A stretch of 64,000 nt of DNA from Coleophoma eucalyptorum. Lineage: Eukaryota; Ascomycota; Leotiomycetes; Helotiales; Dermateaceae. Location: NCBI GenBank assembly GCA_026120035.1, contig JALRME010000033.1:124001-188000 (forward strand). Direction: 5' to 3'. Within the stretch, counting starts at the first letter, position 1; the number at the start of each line of letters is the position of its first letter. The notes below the pieces were generated by a model that saw nothing but the letters and a program-made list of their open reading frames with translations, was not told the DNA's origin and made no database searches. The position numbers and the translations under genes were made by a program. This document shows, piece by piece, positions 45,394-56,335 of the stretch.

Positions 45394-45993
45394 ACACGTA
45401 ATGTACGGTGGGGTTCATGAGGCATGTATTTCTAAGAAGTGTCGAGGGCTGCCTATAATGTGGTATTGAGCATTCCCGATTGTGACTAGTTCTCACGTGA
45501 CTAACACCCATCACTTAGTATTCGTCTTGTTCTTACAGATAGTGTTGGGTAAGATGTTTCTCTCTGGGGATAGCAAGAGAAGCAGGTGAAATGTATTGAG
45601 TGATGGCTGCACATGTCGCCAGGTGGAGCAGTGACGGGATGGGGCAAGATATGACAGTCCACTTTCTCAACTACAGACGAGGGCTGGACTCGGTCTAACG
45701 GCGAGAAAGGATAACTAGCCCGGATAGTCTTTCGACTTACCTATCTTGGCAAGTCCTAAAGTTGCTTTCTTATAAAACATGTTATAAGTATAAGTCCATC
45801 ATCCTTAGGCAGCGAATCATCTACCGACAGTACGGCAGAGCTGCATGCGGCGTTTGTCGCTTGCAGTCTGAGCCTCGAACGAGTCAAAGTCAAAACGGCT
45901 GAGCCCTTTCAAACATACATAACATTGACCCGGAAACACGACCCTCCGAAAAACCTTTCGTGCTCTTTCTTTTATTAAATAGCCCCTCAAAAA
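45394..45993. other. Intergenic, no gene seen
   Basis: Upstream of the rhodopsin-domain gene. A minus-strand ORF 45817-46026 overlaps its first exon and is not supported. Confidence 0.4.
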
Positions 45994-47282
45994 ATGGTCG
46001 ACCCTCAACAACCAAAAAATAAGCATCGCTCGTCCTTAAAAATAATCATACCGACATTCGCTATACTTGGCAGTAGGATATCTCGTGTCCTGCATGTATG
46101 AGTTGTAACTGATAATCTATTACAAGGTCTTTTTCTGTTTGTTAGACTCTATGTTCGTGCACGTATCCTCAAGGGTCTAGGATGGGATGATTATACTATA
46201 GCCGTAGCATGGGTAAACTCTTCTGCTAACTTGCTGTGTTATTTCATGCTTACTTGATCTAGATTTCTATAGCCTGCTGTGTGATTGCATCAGAAGTCGG
46301 AATAAGTAATGGAGTAGGGTTATTTATGAGCCAGCTTACGCTCGCTGAGGTGATATCGTGCCTCAAGGTACGTCTTAAAGCCAAAGTTTCGCTGTGGACA
46401 ACTACCATTCTAACATACCTGACAGGCTTTATTCTTCGTCGAGCTCGCGTACTGCTGCGCTCTTTACTTTATTAAAATTTCAATTCTGTTCTGCTTCTTA
46501 CGTTTATGTAAGTTTCAATGGCTTATAGACGTCTTAAGAGAAATATTAACAATGAAAGCAACTGCTCTAAAGGATAAACTTTATAGGCCAACTTTGATTT
46601 GGATGGTAGCAATGACACTACAATTCATTGCAACTATTATCACTATCTGTGTCCAGTGTCGCCCTATTTCATATTTTTGGGACAAAGGCCAACTAGGAAC
46701 ATGTATCGATACTACATCTTTTACCTACTGTAAGTAATCCTTATTGTGTTTTTTATTTAGCTTCATTCAATTCTATAATACTTTACTAACCTTCAAAGTT
46801 CAAAACGCTTATACTATCTTCTCCGATATCGTAATAATAATACTTCCTCTTCCGTTTTTACTCGAGGTCAATCGGATAGCTTCTCAGAAATTTGCGCTTG
46901 CTATGGTCTTTATGATTGGTATTCTATCGACAATAGCAAGGTAAATCTTAACTATAAAGTTGAAGTTTTAAGTATAGATTATAAAGACTAACCTCTATTA
47001 TAGCTGCGTACGGCTTAGTACTATTAGGGCCTTCGCATTAGCAGAAGATCCGATATATGATGTCGCTCCTATTGTCCTCTGGTCACATATTGAGATTCAT
47101 CTAGGTGTTATTTGTGCGTGTGCGCCCGGTATGTTATAGCTTGTAAAATCAATACCCATATACTAAAATATTGTTTACATATAGCTCTAAAAGGACTCTT
47201 TTCACGATTGAGTAAGACTAGTGTCAAGCAAGGTTCATTTGATGAGTCAATTCTACAATCGAACGGGCGCAGTATGCTATGA
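45994..47282 (+). CDS. Rhodopsin-domain integral membrane protein (fungal PF20684-type, SAT4/PTH11-like)
   Basis: A seven-helix-type membrane protein encoded by eight short exons: 45994-46072, 46127-46212, 46263-46367, 46426-46507, 46559-46729, 46799-46940, 47004-47128 and 47185-47282. They sum to 888 nt, 295 residues, with consistent phases. Diagnostic motifs appear only after joining: RLYVRARILKGLGWDDYTIAVAW, ALYFIKISILFCFLRL, CRPISYFWDKGQLGTCID, NAYTIFSDIVIIILPLPFLLEV and VLWSHIEIHLGVICACAP. No CFEM domain precedes it. The N-terminus is short, so helix 1 may be partly missing. It lies between RIP-like tracts but is itself free of stops, which argues that it is a live gene. Weakest point: intron 46508-46558. 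Confidence 0.8.
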
Positions 47283-48487
47283 CTGGAGTAGAAAAGATCG
47301 CAGAGATGGGCAAATCAAGAATTGGCTAGACTTGTATCTCTACGACTGCAACGCAAATTTGAGGTCATTGAGATTGCACATAGTCCACAGACGGATCGAA
47401 GACTAAGATGTGCACTCTTTGGCGTAGCAACATATTTTCCAATGAGACCATCTCCTTTATCTCCTTGATGTTCTATTTGCTCCACTTCGGCTGGATAGTA
47501 TAGACATAATTAATTTGATGGTCGAATGCCCCGGGGCTGGGTAAACATCAAGTCGAAAGAAGATACATACTATGTTCACGCCATATCGATAGGCTAGCCC
47601 TGAATCAACTATCCACATTCATTTCAAGCTCTTCTGTCTGTATTCTATAAGAATACTCTACTTTGCTACGATTGTAAGTATTCGGCCGTTTATGCACCTA
47701 TATGTGTAAGGTACCTGTACAATCAAGGATGCCTTTGTAAATAGGTATCCACCAAGAAAATATTACCTTTTAATTCGTAGGTGCCTATTCGACAAGGTAC
47801 CAACAATATTGAAGGTGCCGCTCTCAAAGAAGGTGCGTTTAGTAAGAGGCACCTACAATAAGAAAGGTGACCCTTACACAATAGTGGGGAAATCTTACCC
47901 TGCCCAGAGAGGTAGGCCCTCTGAAAATGGCAGTGCAGGCATAATCCTTATACGTATCTAGGACAGCTAAGAACTCCAAGAAAAGATATTCTCTTATACA
48001 GCAATACTTCCATTCCATCCTATCATGTGCAATCCGACTCGAAGAATCCACACTGAAAGTAAAAAGGATAAGGAAGGAGACTGTTAATGTTAAAATCCAC
48101 GAGCTCGCCTCTTGCTTGATTATAGTAAAGAATTTATTAAAGAATTTATTAAGCTTATACTCGATAGTAATAGTACGTAAGGTAGTTGAAGTAGAGGACA
48201 TCGATAAGTCGCTAGCGACTGATCTAGCACTCTGCTACCCTCAAGTTTTGTAGGCTTCGAGTCTGCTTAGACTATACCAACTATAGGATCTAAAAATGTA
48301 CGTAGAACCCACCTTCAGGGTTTGCACTACTGATTTTGATCGGATAGACTTAGATCTAGGACCTTGGAAAGAATTCTCTCTTACTATATTATGCCTCGAT
48401 AAAATACCCCTGCTTACCTGTGCTCAACCTTAAAACGGCAAAGCAGGATGTGCATAAAATAGGAGGTGAGAGTAACTGCCTTATGAA
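47283..48487. other. RIP-like AT-rich region
   Basis: AT-rich. Around 47690-47880 the motif AGGTGCCT/AGGTACC recurs at irregular spacing. A minus-strand ORF 47839-48201 with one hydrophobic segment has no recognised family and is not called. From about 48390 to 48487 the sequence is the tail shared by the two 5' 5S fragments. Confidence 0.4.
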
Positions 48488-48552
48488 ATCTGAGGCTTAT
48501 GTATGGCAGAGCGGACGGGATGCCCAGTTCTCCTCAGTCTATGGTCGTATGT
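48488..48552 (-). pseudogene. 5S rRNA 5'-half fragment with shared tail, copy 1
   Basis: Minus strand: starts ACATACGACCATAGACTGAG and follows the full 5S for about 65 nt to GCCTCAGAT, then changes to a non-5S tail (TTTCATAAGGCAGTTACT and on, to about 48390). The tail is also present at the other 5' fragment (57530-57591). It retains the part of 5S upstream of the C-box only. Confidence 0.8.
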
Positions 48553-49321
48553 GATAATTTCCTCTTTACCTTACACTATATATGAATCAAAACTGGTTGC
48601 AATATTAAATCAATCAACTTAAAAGAACCACATGCGCATGACCCATAAGGCAATTCTTAAGCATATAAAACCAGACTTTACTCCAGTACCTCGAGCGACT
48701 CATTTTCTAGTTGGACCTACTCGCTGACATTGAATCAGAATTCCAGAAATCGAATGACCCTCGCAGCGGAATTTACTGATGCAAGTAAACATGAAACTTC
48801 TGCAAAATCCGAAGCAGAGTTATGCTAGCCCCAGGGCAGGCTGACTAGCAAAATTGTGGGGGTTTGATGGCCTGAATAATCTAATTTGGTTTTAGTAGTT
48901 GAAGATAATTTAATAGAACTCGAAGCTGCAGCTGAGATCGGCATTTTAGGGCCAAGTCCTTTTATCCGAGTACGTTCGCTCCTTTAGACTAATAGTTTAG
49001 CTGCCATGGCTACCGTCATTGCTCCCACCAGAGATGATCTATAGAACCTTATGTAAAAATAGTAGGGTTTACGGTCTATTAATATTCCAACGAAATGAAT
49101 CCTAGGAAGCTACTTCCACCGAAGTAGAAGATATAGCAAACTATTATTCTAGAAATAGCATTCGTCGCAGAAGAGAAAAGTCAACAATAAAGATAAGTAT
49201 AATGTAGTTTGTATACGATGATTGGATACTTGGCTAATAATGATTATAATAATTATAGCGCATAAGAGTTGAAGAACATGCGAGCAGGTAGAAAAAGAAT
49301 CAGAAATTGTAACCATGCCTC
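48553..49321. other. Intergenic, no gene seen
   Basis: AT-rich to moderate composition. No ORF or repeat supported. Confidence 0.35.
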
Positions 49322-50006
49322 TTAGTCTTCCGTTGCCATAATGACATCAAGTGCCCGATTACCGTCCCTGCTATAACCGTCGACAAAAGCCTCTCCAAAG
49401 TCACCGACAAAATTGTCGTACGTTGTTTCCGGCTTGGTTTTGCAAAGGCCACACAGAATATCCTTGACACCGTCCTTAAAGCCTGATCGAGGATACTCCT
49501 TCAAGATCTTCTCCCATGCTGCACGCCCAATCAAAGCACCAAATGCCTTTTAGGGCCCGAGGAAATCCGACATGATACCCATCATGCAAGCTTGAACTTC
49601 AGGTTCCTTGTGGGCAGCAATTGACGTCGAAGTGTGGAGTGCGATTGCGTCCCACACCAACTGGATTCTATGTTTATCCCATTGTGCATGAGCCCCCTCA
49701 CGAGCGAGAAAGTCCCGAGCTACATTTGCACCATCTATTTCAAATCTCTTGTCGCTCGAAAGCAAATACGGGCGTTTTAGCCCAGCCGAGATAATGGAGA
49801 ATGGCGCCGACGGCGTGAACTTCAATATCGTGGTCCGTCAAACTGGGAATTTTGCTGGCAATAACTTGGCCGAATAATCAGGACCTCACGACATGGTTGT
49901 AGGTGACATCGTCGACATGCTGACGAGCAAAATCCAGAGCCTTGGTGATGATGGGTGTGTCTGGAACAGTAACTCCTGCTAGAACTCGAGTTGGAAAGGT
50001 AGTCAT
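49322..50006 (-). pseudogene. HD-domain protein pseudogene
   Basis: Relic of a fungal HD-domain hydrolase (cyanamide-hydratase-like family by its motifs). Starts MTTFPTRVLAGVTVPDTPI at 50006; conserved pieces are YNHVVRS-stop-LFG, EVHAVGAILHYLGW, SDKRFEIDGANVARDFL, WDKHRIQLVWDAIALHTS and ETTYDNFVGDFGE. Lesions: TGA in place of the conserved Trp of YNHVxRSW (about 49883), a frameshift near 49800, and a TAA after DFLGP (about 49550). The HD pair His/Asp has drifted: the expected HDLGW reads HYLGW, so the metal-binding Asp is also lost. Clearly non-functional as written. Confidence 0.8.
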
Positions 50007-50189
50007 TTTCGAAAGTATAGGCACGTTAGAATTAGAGTGGTATAAGCGTTGTAGATTTTGACGATGTTATAAATGGATAGATTGAATTCTTTATTAAATC
50101 CGAGTCTGATTGATATAGTACTATCATCCTCCAGAGTACTGCCCAGTTTAAATACTAAACGTGGGTGGCGCTAATGCGGCTCTACGGAT

Positions 50190-50345
50190 GTGTCGTGTAC
50201 TTCCGAAGCTCACAGAAAGATGTTGTACTTCCGCGAGCTCACAGAAAGATGCTGTAACTCCGCGGCTCACAGGCTAATATGGTCTACTTCCGTGGCTCGC
50301 AGGAAGATGTTGTCTATTTCCGTAGCTCCTAAGAAGATGCTTTGT
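50190..50345. repeat. Tandem repeat, about 30 bp x 5
   Basis: Five imperfect copies of a unit like GTACTTCCGCGGCTCACAG followed by AAGATGTT, at about 50190, 50221, 50253, 50281 and 50311. Copies vary by point changes and small indels. The frame through it (50190-50432) encodes a repetitive Ser/Lys/Met-rich peptide that is probably not a gene. Confidence 0.65.
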
Positions 50346-51094
50346 AGCAGTCCCAACTGTTACCCAACATTACTGACGAGGCACATATCAAAACAACGGT
50401 CAACAGTACGAAACCAACTTCATGGTCTATAACCAAAGCATATTACTGGTAAACAGTGGAGAAGTATTTATAAGTTTTATAAGGATACTCCTCTCGCTAT
50501 AGGATGTAGTAGCGTATCAATGTAGGCCGCAGGCGCATTATGCTGCTATAGGACATGCATACAGTCGGTCGCTGCAGCGCGTAATAGCCTATACAGCTAC
50601 TCTTGATAGCCAAGCAATCAGCTCGTATTATGTAGCAATCCGTGAAATAGATCTTAAACACCGGAATTGCAAATACATTGCAATCCTTACTAGATTTCGG
50701 ATGTACCTCCCATCGCAATGGTACCGGATTTACCTGAGGTGGCTGTCAACTGTCAACATTTGACACAAGCAGGCATGTTCAACGAACGAATAAAGCCTGC
50801 CGACACACGAAACGGAGCTTGAAACATAATCCCGATCAAAGCCAACTCAAACCCCGCGCCAAATTATAGTTCGCTATCATTTCATTCAATGTGCTAGAGC
50901 CGCACTGGCCAAGTATTATGAAATACCATAACTTACCTATCTTCATTATATATACATATAAATATTCATCCTTCAATTCTCATCTGGGTCCCTTAATCAA
51001 CTCGTTTTCCAGATACTGCCACGACTGAGAAGCACATTAGCATTATCGACAGAAACTAGATTTCTGATTCTTATCATCCAACAGACATATCATC

Positions 51095-51246
51095 GATACT
51101 ACATTAGTACACCACACATTGGTGATACTGCGTACCCGTTGATACCTGCTAAACCGATATGTATTTTTTTATTTTAATACTTAATGTTGTTACACCAGGT
51201 GTCAACGAGTATCCAGAATCGCTACAATGTGTACTAATGCGGTGTC
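51095..51246. mobile_element. MITE-like inverted-repeat element
   Basis: Two imperfect arms of about 50 nt, 51095-51148 and 51196-51246, are reverse complements: both contain GCATTAGTACAC-like and CGTTGACACCTG-like blocks. A T-rich spacer of about 47 nt separates them. No coding capacity. Small size, long arms and intergenic position fit a miniature inverted-repeat transposable element or a hairpin-forming sequence; target-site duplications were not clear. Confidence 0.5.
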
Positions 51247-51803
51247 AATGAGGTGAGTTATTCATCTTGGATGGTCAATCTAGTAAATGTAAGATCAATC
51301 ACAGGTCACGTGCCACATAATTTCCGGTATCTCCACGTCTCAATACATATCAGGACATGCTTCAAGTCTCAATTTCTAGACCTCAGAATACTGGCATGAA
51401 TGCTTTACCTACTCAACAATATCATCAATCCTCCGAGTAACAGGATTGCCTTCCGAGTGTTACGGAACGTGCTTGTGCGTAACCTTATAGGAACAACCCC
51501 CTTGAAACATCCATGTTTGCTTATCTTCAGCGGATGAAAGGGGGAAACGAAGGAAATAATAGCACCCCACGATTGCTGAAAAGCGCAGGGCAGAGGACCG
51601 CAGGGGATTTGCAAGGCTGAGAGTGGCAAGAGGGCGTGTTATCGGGTAAAGGTTTGGGCTGGCTACGGGCATCTACGCTTTACACGCGCCAGCAACTCAA
51701 ATTCGCCCAAAGTTAATCAAGCGTTTCTGCCGCTCATAACAGCATCAGGGACATTATTTCCGCAGTTTGAATCAACTTCATCTATTCGGCGCCAGCAGAC
51801 GAC

Positions 51804-53381
51804 ATGGCTGGACGTGGCACCGAGTTAGAGCTTCGTCGCTCCGGCCACATCACAGATCCTGGGGATATCGACGGCCTCAGCAGCGATCTTCTAGAGCCCC
51901 TGGACAAGCACCGTACTACACCCACGCCAACCCTCTCATTCCTCGAGAAGAGAAACCTACTCTTCCTGTGTGCGATTTACTTCATCCACGCAATCCCGCT
52001 GCAGTTCTCGTGGCTGACTATGCCCATCATTCTTCGCCAACAGCTCAGCTATAGCGACGTGGGGACCTTCCTGATCTCGCAGTACCCGTATAGCTGGAAG
52101 GCCGCATGGAGTCCGCTGGTTGATGGACTCCACCACCCCTTCATTGGCCGCAGGAAGACATGGATTGTCCCATCTCTCATGATAGGCGGTGCGGTCCTCT
52201 TCTGGCTCGCATTCGCCCAGGATTCCCTGGTCACCCAGGTAGCAAGTGGCAGGTCGCTCGCAATGGTCTGGATTGTACTGGCGTGGTTAATTGTCATGCT
52301 AGTCTGTGCAAATATCCGAATCGCACTGGACTCATGGTCGATCAATCTTCTGTCGCCCGCCAACGTGCACTGGGCGTCCTCGACTGCCACGATAGGGGAG
52401 ACGGCTGCCAGCCTCCTGTCATGCACGATATTCTTAGGCGTGACCTCTCTCAGTTCTCCCAAACATGAGAATGGCGAGGTGGAACCAGCAAGTACGCGCT
52501 TGTTTTTTGGGGCTTCGGCAACGGCCTTTGTCACCACGGCTGTCCTGTTGCTGGTGGGGAAGAGCGAAAGCGACCAAGCTCAGAAAAGCCAATCGATTCG
52601 GAAGGTCTATACTATCATCTGGGGCATTTTGAAGCTACGTCATGCCTGGATATTAATGCTCGTTCATATGGCCTCCATGATTGGGTTTATAACCAACGAC
52701 ACCATTACCACCCTCCAACTAGTGAAATACACTTTCAGCGATTTTGACCTCGCCGTTCTCGCAGCTGCCGGCCTCCCTTTTGCTATCACAGGGAGCTTTC
52801 TAGTTGCGAAAGCTTTCCAGACTATGCATCCGTTGCACGTTTGGCGCAAGATGTTTCCATGGCGCCTGGCTCTCGCCTTCGTCTCTCAACTTACAATCCT
52901 GTTTGTGTCCCGGTATCCCAATTCACATTTCCGCTGGTTTGTTGTTGTTCTTCCGTTCTGCCTGAGCGTATTCTTCTCTGTTGCAATGTGGGTCGCCTTC
53001 GTTGCGTTTCATGCGCAGGTGTCGGACCCTCAATTCGGAGGTATATACATGTCCGTTCTGGCAACGACGCTGAACATTAGATACGATACCTTGCAGTTCC
53101 TCTGCACGAAGGCTATAGGCATGATAGATGGAAGCGATGGCTTGACTAAACCTTCTCCACTCATTGACGGGTACCAAATCGTCAACATAACGACCGTGGT
53201 TTTGGCTATTCCCATTTATTGGTTTTTCCTGAGACCGGCAACGCTGCATCTGCAGACTATTGATGCATCGGCCTGGAGGATAAAATATCAAGGCTCTGCG
53301 GATGCGGTGGCGTATGAGATGGTTGCAACTCTGGAGGACGATGAATATCATAATTCATCTCTACCCTCTGAGGAAAACTAA
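51804..53381 (+). CDS. Acetyl-coenzyme A transporter (AT-1 / SLC33A1 family)
   Basis: Multi-pass transporter of 525 residues with about 12 hydrophobic segments, single exon. The helix 1-2 region AIYFIHAIPLQFSWLTMPIIL and YPYSWKAAWSPLVDGLHHPFIGRRKTWIVP is highly characteristic of this family, which moves acetyl-CoA into the ER/Golgi lumen in animals; fungal members are less well studied. A hydrophilic N-terminal tail of about 50 residues and an acidic C-terminus are present. Higher GC and clear codon bias mark it off from the surrounding AT-rich DNA. Confidence 0.93.
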   Translation: MAGRGTELELRRSGHITDPGDIDGLSSDLLEPLDKHRTTPTPTLSFLEKRNLLFLCAIYFIHAIPLQFSWLTMPIILRQQLSYSDVGTFLISQYPYSWKAAWSPLVDGLHHPFIGRRKTWIVPSLMIGGAVLFWLAFAQDSLVTQVASGRSLAMVWIVLAWLIVMLVCANIRIALDSWSINLLSPANVHWASSTATIGETAASLLSCTIFLGVTSLSSPKHENGEVEPASTRLFFGASATAFVTTAVLLLVGKSESDQAQKSQSIRKVYTIIWGILKLRHAWILMLVHMASMIGFITNDTITTLQLVKYTFSDFDLAVLAAAGLPFAITGSFLVAKAFQTMHPLHVWRKMFPWRLALAFVSQLTILFVSRYPNSHFRWFVVVLPFCLSVFFSVAMWVAFVAFHAQVSDPQFGGIYMSVLATTLNIRYDTLQFLCTKAIGMIDGSDGLTKPSPLIDGYQIVNITTVVLAIPIYWFFLRPATLHLQTIDASAWRIKYQGSADAVAYEMVATLEDDEYHNSSLPSEEN

Positions 53382-54019
53382 GTGCTCTCATTGCCATATT
53401 TATGTTAGCTAATGCTTGGTCAATTTTTGCTTGTGGCATGTTATATACTTCTTGTACAGTCTCAGTTACCTCGAGCTTTCTCAACTTTATTACTCTTACA
53501 AGTGGTATTGCTCTTTGCAGACATACTATGATAGACCTTCAAATCTCCTTTCTATAGGCAGATTATGTATACTATATCGGAATTCTTTTACGTTATCTAA
53601 ATTACAATTTAATGCCTGAGCTATTAGCTTGCCTTTACTTTTTATTATTAAACCCATCACTCAGATGTTAGCACAGGCTATGCCTAGTACTAAGAATATG
53701 TTACCTGTCTAAAATAATATACATTTATAGTCTAGTTATCGAATTTCATTACGTTCTGCTGTTATAGTTCGGGACGAGTAATGGACAGGAAGTGGTAGAG
53801 AGCTTATGCAGTTTTCTAGTGGCGGTATACCACAGAAGTTCGTCATTATTTGACCGTATGGGTACAGGAGATGTCAGATTTTGGCGGGGTTAAGCGGCTC
53901 GCTCCGCTAACGTGTCCAAGAGGGAGCAGCCAGCTCGTCGTCTGTCCTGTCGATCCCCCCGGGAGGACACAACCCACGTATAAACAGGAAATCAAAGCTT
54001 TTGTATTCTGATTGATGGC
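53382..54019. other. Intergenic, no gene seen
   Basis: Between two convergent genes. A small GC-rich hairpin (AGCGG and CCGCT arms, about 53893-53909) is present. Nothing else. Confidence 0.4.
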
Positions 54020-54710
54020 TTACTGAATGTAAAATATAATAAAGCAAATCAGCCCACCATATACACACAGGCCACCATACAAGCCCATAGCTACCGCCAG
54101 GCCCGTCGGTTCATAGACTGCTGCAAGGATCCCCACTGCCGCATTAATGCCCATGCCGAGGGATGCCATCCCTGAGCGGGTTAGAGTTTCAGACTGGAGT
54201 TGCCGTAAAGGGGGATTTCCAACTCACCAAAGTTCAGGTTTTGGTCACGCGACTTGTGAAGTCGGATACCAAGGCCGATGCCAAACGAAACGGCAGCGGC
54301 TAAAGCACCTATAATCCGCCAAGAGGAACTGATTAGCATCCCCTCCCCACACTAGCATGGAATAGACGCGACCCGTTAAGCATGAGATTCGAAGAAACAG
54401 ACGACATACACATCAGGAAGTAGAAACGAGGCGATTTCCGATACACGCGAACCTCCTCCGCTTTCTCCTCGGCCAGATCTTTCAGAATGCACTTATACAG
54501 CGGCGTGGCAAGCTCGGGGCCAAACAACTCGGTGAGGCTCTTCTTATTCGAAGCACGCAAGTCCTCGCCCAGGCCGTATTTCCATTTGGCAACCAGTTCT
54601 TTCACGGTTTCGGAATCGACCTCGCAGCGTGTGGTGAGGCGGTGCTCGAGATACTGGCGGACGACACTCGGGGGCGCGGATCCGCTCGGGAGGGCGACGG
54701 TCACGGTCAT
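54020..54710 (-). CDS. Conserved small membrane protein, unknown function
   Basis: Three exons (54710-54410, 54308-54228, 54171-54020) give 177 residues. The first 90 residues are soluble and charged (VVRQYLEHRL, SLTELFGPELATPLYK, EEKAEEVRVYRKSPRFYF). Two or three hydrophobic segments follow (LAAAVSFGIGLGIRLH, SLGMGINAAVGILAAVY, LAVAMGLYGGLCVYGGLICF). The joins keep frame and give typical donors (GTATGT, GTGAGT), so the model is credible. I do not recognise the family. It is convergent with the acetyl-CoA transporter. Confidence 0.65.
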
Positions 54711-54996
54711 GGGGGATGTTGGCACGAACAGTTGATTTGGGAATGGCGGTGGAATGCGAAGAATCAAAGGAGCGCTAGAAAAAGATATCAAGATGATAGT
54801 CGTTCCTGTCTTTAGGGCTGTGCACAAGATCTTTGAGCTTGCAGCTCGGCAATCTTCTCAGTCAAAGACGTAGCTTATGGAGGATTATTGTAACGATTTT
54901 GGCCTTGATTCATTCTGCCAGCAATTCGCCTATATAGGTATAGTACGACTTATAGAATTGTGTTTTGTATGCTAGAAACACCTCCTATTTGAAAAA
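54711..54996. other. Intergenic
   Basis: Leader of the small membrane protein; nothing identifiable. Confidence 0.3.
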
Positions 54997-55407
54997 ATGT
55001 TCACCTGCAAATCCTTCATCCTTCTTAAATACCAAATGCCTGGAGGATGCCCCCCAGCTATTGACCTTTCGCCTTATGTCGAGGTTATTCAGACCTATTT
55101 AAACCAGGGTAGAACACAAGATGCTATCGTGCAGGCGTTAAGAGGTAACTTCGATATTCAAATTAGTAGAACAACTCTACGAAGAACGATTCAAAGCCTA
55201 GAACTCTCCGCCTGTTACAAGGTCTCAAACGATCCCGAATTACGAAACTTTATCCAAGAAGAGTGGTATCAGAATAGTACGTATAATGAGATTCTATATG
55301 CTATTAATAAGAAGTTTCCTCATCTCGACATCGATACGCGGCAATTACGTTACCTTCGTATCCATAATAATATCAATCTGACAAGTTTGCATAGTTACAT
55401 GGAATGA
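54997..55407 (+). CDS. Small protein with helix-turn-helix-like repeats, unknown
   Basis: 136 residues, single ORF. Two halves each look like a helix-turn-helix of the kind seen in Clr5-like and recombinase-type N-termini: YVEVIQTYLNQGRTQDAIVQAL then ISRTTLRRTI, and FIQEEWYQNSTYNEILYAI then DIDTRQLRYLRIHNN. In-frame second ATG at 55039. It may be a DNA-binding fragment of a larger gene or element. Codon use and composition are poorer in GC than the transporter upstream. No family can be assigned with certainty. Confidence 0.45.
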   Translation: MFTCKSFILLKYQMPGGCPPAIDLSPYVEVIQTYLNQGRTQDAIVQALRGNFDIQISRTTLRRTIQSLELSACYKVSNDPELRNFIQEEWYQNSTYNEILYAINKKFPHLDIDTRQLRYLRIHNNINLTSLHSYME

Positions 55408-56335
55408 CGGCAGTTCTAGAGGCTCGGATAACCTTGCAGCAGGGAGACCGTATGAAGACGCTGGCATATCTTGCAACGGTATATATACCATTGACTGCTG
55501 CCACGGTATGTCTCTCGGCGCGCCCCGTTGATGACAATATTATCTACATCGCTAATACAACCTGCATAAGTCAATATACAGCATGAGCGTTCTTCCTCAA
55601 TCAGCATCATTCTCCTCATTTTTCATCGTCTTCGCAATCCTCCTTCTCCTCACCATACTTCTCGGAGTTAATCTAAAGGCAATTCAAGCAAATGTGCATT
55701 CTCTTGTCCAAAGATCAAGAGCCCAGCTGCGTGTTCCGGAGCAACTATTCGCATGGACAAAATCCAGCTATATCCGGGAGTATCTTAACTTGCTCAACCC
55801 GTATAAGGACTTTGCAATCGATCGGCCATATTTGAGACATAGAGAATGGTCTGAATGGGATGATGAGCATATATGGAAGAGTTGTCTTGTATTAGTCCGC
55901 CGGTTAATGTGCTTTATGCTCAATATGATCTGGAGACTCATATATGCCCTGCTAAACCCACGTAGTTTTCCAGTCTTTTTGCTACGCAAGTTCCTACTTC
56001 CGGAGATCTTCATGCCCATGGACCAGTACATTCTGTTCCTCTACAGGAACAATCCCTACACCACTATCAGATATCATCCAGTTTGGTTTGTTAAAGATGC
56101 TATTCGCGGCTTTCTCATCCCGGCTTGGATTGTTGTAGTCGCTGGGATCATCTGCTACTTGGTAATCCTAGATATCCTGCGTAAGAGTCTTGAATTGGGT
56201 TTGACCTTCTCTGCCATTGTCTATAAGGTTTCGAATTGTTCTTCGTTTGCTGCGCGGAATTTTCATTACGTAGAGGGCGTATCGGTGCTGTTAGCAACTT
56301 GTCTTGTAGGGCCCTACGCAGTGCATTTTAGTTAG
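55404..56335 (+). pseudogene. CorA-like metal-ion transporter, C-terminal part only
   Basis: Joining 55404-55505 with 55571-56335 across an intron (55506-55570) gives LEARITLQQGDRMKTLAYLATVYIPLTAATSIYSMSVLP followed by a second hydrophobic helix (FFIVFAILLLLTILLGV). This Leu-Thr-Tyr-helix, then SMSVLP, then helix layout is the C-terminal membrane pair of fungal CorA-like proteins. A long tail of about 200 residues follows with an IREYLNLLNPYKDFA motif and further hydrophobic stretches. The usual several-hundred-residue N-terminal domain is absent: a TAG lies just upstream in frame, and the preceding ORF is unrelated. So the gene looks 5'-truncated, or its N-terminal exons were replaced. Confidence 0.5.

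Larger units (their letters stand above)
50007..51803. other. Long intergenic region with two repeats
   Basis: No gene. Apart from the 30-bp tandem repeat (50190-50345) and the hairpin element (51095-51246) it shows nothing identifiable. The last 100 nt are the 5' flank of the acetyl-CoA transporter. Confidence 0.45.

Noticed and set aside
47839..48201. 120-residue minus-strand ORF with a hydrophobic segment and an IREYL motif reminiscent of the 55404-56335 tail
   Set aside because: The match is confined to a few residues in AT-rich DNA; not enough to call a related gene.
53893..53909. Small GC-rich hairpin (AGCGG/CCGCT)
   Set aside because: Five-pair arms are too short to call an element or terminator in a eukaryote.
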